The position numbers were made by a program, and so were the translations under genes. The notes beneath the pieces were generated by a model. That model did not search any database. It was not told the origin of the DNA and saw nothing but the letters and a program-made list of their open reading frames with translations. DNA of 6,920 nt, from the NCBI GenBank assembly GCA_020024185.1, contig JAHHUD010000076.1:1-6920 (forward strand), written 5' to 3'. Positions 4,983-6,920 of the stretch are shown here, piece by piece. This DNA comes from Oscillospiraceae bacterium. Lineage in GTDB: Bacteria > Bacillota > Clostridia > Oscillospirales > Ruminococcaceae. Every line of letters begins with the position of its first letter. The stretch's first letter is position 1.

Positions 4983-6314
4983 ATGAAACGTAAATATGAA
5001 TTTAACTTTTATTCTTTTTATAATACAACGGCTATGAAGCTACACCTTGAGAATATGGCAAGTAAGGGTTGGTTTTTGGATAAAATGACAAATTTTCTAT
5101 GGCGCTATTATAAAGCAGAGCCAAAAAAACTTACCTATACTGTGTCCTATTATACAAAAGCATCTATGTTTGATCCCGAAATTACCGAGGGCGAGCAAAC
5201 GTTTCAAGACTTTTGTGAGCATTCAGGCTGGCACCTTGCGGCTAGTAATGCGAAGATTCAAATTTTTTACAATGAAAAAGATACTCCAGTGCCGATTTAT
5301 ACTGATACTGAAACAGAGCTTGAAATCATAGATGCTGTTGCAAAAGAAACATTTCCAGCGTATTGGCTATTACTAGGTCTGACATTAATGCAAATTATTT
5401 CATTTTGCAGAAGTATGATAAGCCACCCATTAGATGTACTTTCCAGTTCAATGCGACTTTCAAGCGCTTTAAGTATGTTCCTTGTAGGTATTTATTTTCT
5501 GTCAGATATGATAATTTACTACCTGTGGAGAATAAAAGCAAGAAATGCATCACAAACAGATGAAAAAGTTGCAACATCAAGAACAAGATTTCAGTTTCGT
5601 TCGTTTATTTTGCTTATTTCAATTATAATAATGATATATGGCGTTGTAAGTGCAGGACAATCCGATATTACCCGATACTTTGCAGTCTATTCTTTTGGAA
5701 TTATAGGGCTTATGTTTATGGTTAATGCTACTAGAATTTTGTTAAAAAAGAAAAAGGTAGATAAAGAGAAAAACCGTATTATAACGATTATTGTAGATAT
5801 AGTACTTGCTTTCATTTTTACAGGACTAATGACCTATGATATCTTTCATATACTAAATACCAGCAAAGATATAAAGCAAAATGAAATGCTGTTTACCATA
5901 GCTTCAATTACAGGAGAACAAGATATAGACTCAGAAAAGAATACTATTTATTCAAATTCAATGTTCTTATCACAAAATAAGGGTTGGGAGTATCCAAATA
6001 ACGATAAAAGCCTATCCTATAGACTGTTTGATATTCATTTTGATTTTATTGAGGACTTTTGTCTTGAAAAATTACTACACGAAAAAGATGATTTTGGCAG
6101 TCACAATGATGATTATGACCCTAAAAATCCTCCATATGTTTATAATGAAATTTCAGATTTAGAGTGGAATGCAGATAGAGTATGGCAGTTAAATGCTTAT
6201 GGAGATAATAAAACTAATTATGTGCTAAAATATGATAATAAACTACTTATTTTAGATATTAGCTGGACTCCAAGTTATATAGAAAAGCATAGAATATCCA
6301 GTTGCTTTAATTAA
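4983..6314 (+). CDS. DUF2812 membrane protein, PadR partner
   Basis: This 443-aa protein has an N-terminal cytoplasmic DUF2812 domain (about 1-110), recognised by the start MKRKYEFNFYSFYNTTAMKLHLENMASKGWxL and the aromatic-rich block L-W-R-Y-Y-K. Five likely membrane helices follow at about 124-143, 158-183, 206-224, 231-251 and 266-291, with Lys/Arg-rich loops (182-207 and 251-265). A hydrophilic region of about 150 residues (292-443), acidic around 366-380, ends the protein and would lie outside the cell if the N-terminus is inside. GGAGG lies 9 nt before the ATG. DUF2812 proteins are typically encoded next to a small PadR gene in Firmicutes; their function is unknown to me, and a role in membrane or antimicrobial stress is only inferred. 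The insertion sequence lies directly downstream, so the natural 3' flank may be lost; the reading frame itself ends normally. Confidence 0.9.
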   Translation: MKRKYEFNFYSFYNTTAMKLHLENMASKGWFLDKMTNFLWRYYKAEPKKLTYTVSYYTKASMFDPEITEGEQTFQDFCEHSGWHLAASNAKIQIFYNEKDTPVPIYTDTETELEIIDAVAKETFPAYWLLLGLTLMQIISFCRSMISHPLDVLSSSMRLSSALSMFLVGIYFLSDMIIYYLWRIKARNASQTDEKVATSRTRFQFRSFILLISIIIMIYGVVSAGQSDITRYFAVYSFGIIGLMFMVNATRILLKKKKVDKEKNRIITIIVDIVLAFIFTGLMTYDIFHILNTSKDIKQNEMLFTIASITGEQDIDSEKNTIYSNSMFLSQNKGWEYPNNDKSLSYRLFDIHFDFIEDFCLEKLLHEKDDFGSHNDDYDPKNPPYVYNEISDLEWNADRVWQLNAYGDNKTNYVLKYDNKLLILDISWTPSYIEKHRISSCFN

Positions 6315-6324
6315 ATATAAATCA

Positions 6325-6349
6325 AAACCACCCGTTGAACGGGTGGTTT
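6325..6349. repeat. Terminal hairpin of the IS200-type element
   Basis: The arms AAACCACCCGTT/AACGGGTGGTTT are perfect and separated by a single G, so the effective loop is a few nt. It is G+C-rich compared with its surroundings and lies at the tnpA-distal edge. Family knowledge: IS200/IS605 transposases bind such subterminal hairpins in single-stranded DNA and cut a few bases away, so the element end is probably near 6315-6324. Confidence 0.65.
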
Positions 6350-6437
6350 GCTCTGACCCTATAAGGGTCTATTACCTGTGGTAGCACCTTAAAAGGTGCA
6401 TCGAATGGTCTGACAACCACACTTTTGTTACTGGTTT

Positions 6438-6460
6438 GCCCCCTACTCGGGGGCTTTTTT
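6438..6460 (+). terminator. Rightward intrinsic terminator inside the IS end
   Basis: GCCCCC-TACTC-GGGGGC (6438-6454) is followed by six T residues. It stops transcripts coming from the PadR-DUF2812 operon before they run antisense through tnpA, a protection commonly seen in IS200-type elements. Confidence 0.9.
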
Positions 6461-6465
6461 ATACC

Positions 6466-6909
6466 TTATTTTCCCTTGCTACCCGTAAACGGGTCTATAA
6501 ATTCTTTCAAACTTAATTGGTCACTCATTATATCTTCTTGTAATTGATTTCTTATGTATTCTTTTATTGCAGTTTCATACTTTCCTACTGTATCTACAAA
6601 ATATCCTCTACACCAAAAATGTCTGTTTCCATATTTATATTTTAAATTTGCATGTCTGTCAAATATCATCAGACTGCTTTTACTTTTTAAATATCCCATA
6701 AACTGTGATACACTTAAATGCGGTGGGATTGATACAAGCATATGTATATGGTCTTTACAACACTCTGCTTCTATTATTTCTACTTTTTTTCTTTCACACA
6801 GCTCTCTTAATATTTTTCCTATATCCCTTTTTATTTCTCCATATATTACTTGTCTTCTGTATTTTGGTGCAAATGCGATGCTCATTTGAATCACACATAT
6901 CTGCCTCAA
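6466..6909 (-). CDS. tnpA: IS200/IS605-family transposase TnpA, possibly 5'-damaged
   Basis: This is a single-domain HUH transposase (Y1 type) that cuts and joins single-stranded DNA at the hairpin ends. Numbering from the TTG at 6909 (147 aa): A-P-K-Y-R-R (14-19), the HUH motif D-H-I-H-M (53-57), S-V-S-Q-F-M-G-Y-L-K (66-75), F-D-R-H-A-N-L-K-Y (83-91), G-N-R-H-F-W (94-99), and the catalytic Tyr118 in E-Y-I-R-N-Q. All catalytic residues are present. The usual family start, ending in W-N-C-K-Y-H-I before the F-A-P-K-Y-R-R block, is absent. The upstream codons do not fit, and the TTG lacks a ribosome binding site; the first ATG is at 6885. A frameshift of about 2 nt near 6875-6885 is the likely cause, so the gene may be inactive or its start misread. 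Usual length is about 150-155 aa. Confidence 0.88.
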   Translation of the reverse strand: MRQICVIQMSIAFAPKYRRQVIYGEIKRDIGKILRELCERKKVEIIEAECCKDHIHMLVSIPPHLSVSQFMGYLKSKSSLMIFDRHANLKYKYGNRHFWCRGYFVDTVGKYETAIKEYIRNQLQEDIMSDQLSLKEFIDPFTGSKGK

Positions 6910-6920
6910 CAGGTATCACA

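Larger units (their letters stand above)
6325..6460 (+). ncRNA. Candidate structured RNA in the IS end
   Basis: Read rightwards, the segment folds into successive hairpins: 6325-6349, GACCCT/AGGGTC (6355-6369), GCACCTT/AAGGTGC (6384-6399) enclosed by UGUGGU (6377-6382) pairing with ACCACA (6416-6421), and finally the terminator at 6438-6460. A structured segment ending in an intrinsic terminator is what a small RNA looks like, but it has no promoter of its own that I can see. It may simply be the DNA end recognised by the transposase, or a leader acting on read-through transcripts. Confidence 0.4.
6320..6920 (-). mobile_element. IS200/IS605-family insertion sequence, partial
   Basis: The element comprises the structured end (about 6320-6465) and tnpA on the minus strand, and its other end lies beyond the window. 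No tnpB is seen here. The left boundary is inferred from the hairpin at 6325-6349. This family makes no target-site duplication, so the edge cannot be confirmed by a repeat. Confidence 0.8.

Noticed and set aside
5363..5586. Short open frames on both strands (66 and 63 codons)
   Set aside because: Both lie inside the DUF2812 gene in other frames and lack start signals.
6554..6889. Rightward open frame of 111 codons
   Set aside because: It is antisense to tnpA, whose motifs are unmistakable.
1..6920. CRISPR array, tRNA, rRNA or tandem direct repeats
   Set aside because: No regularly spaced repeat units, cloverleaf or rRNA-like segment was seen on reading the window.

Overview
The window is AT-rich (roughly one third G+C by eye), with strong AAGGAGG-type ribosome binding sites. 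Its gene families (MobP-type relaxase with a ribbon-helix-helix partner, topoisomerase III, PadR/DUF2812, IS200-type TnpA) are typical of integrative and mobilizable elements in low-GC gut Clostridia such as Lachnospiraceae or Ruminococcaceae. It reads as accessory DNA: a degraded conjugative or mobilizable element with later cargo and an insertion sequence. No chromosomal housekeeping gene is present.

Layout. (1) 1-780, transfer module, transcribed leftwards. It holds the first 40 codons of a MobP-type relaxase that runs off the window, translationally coupled to a 141-aa ribbon-helix-helix protein, and upstream of them a hairpin cluster that is a candidate oriT. (2) About 780-1560, non-coding. 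It is rich in dyads, including a repeated GTAACnAAACGTnAC site and a leftward terminator. (3) 1559-1828, a small helical DUF6809-like protein. (4) 2178-2709, a topB pseudogene with a frameshift, an internal deletion and stop codons. (5) 2851-4101, an intact 416-aa RES-domain protein with its own promoter and terminator. It has four Cys pairs and a HEPN-like N-terminal part, and no recognisable antitoxin beside it. (6) 4273-4491, a decayed fragment encoding a C-terminal membrane anchor. (7) 4593-6314, a rightward PadR-DUF2812 operon with a consensus promoter and two matching TATCGATAnTCGAnA operators. (8) About 6325 to the end, an IS200/IS605-type element with tnpA on the minus strand and a strongly structured end containing a rightward terminator.

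How the parts fit. The relaxase, ribbon-helix-helix protein and candidate oriT could still form a mobilization cassette, while the topB wreck shows the parent element has lost part of its machinery. The RES gene is the best candidate for an active conflict or defence function: RES toxins consume NAD+, and this one has a long zinc-ribbon/HEPN-like N-terminal extension in place of a separate antitoxin gene. The PadR-DUF2812 pair is a self-contained, probably autoregulated membrane-protein module. Functions are inferred from motif recognition only; no database search was possible.
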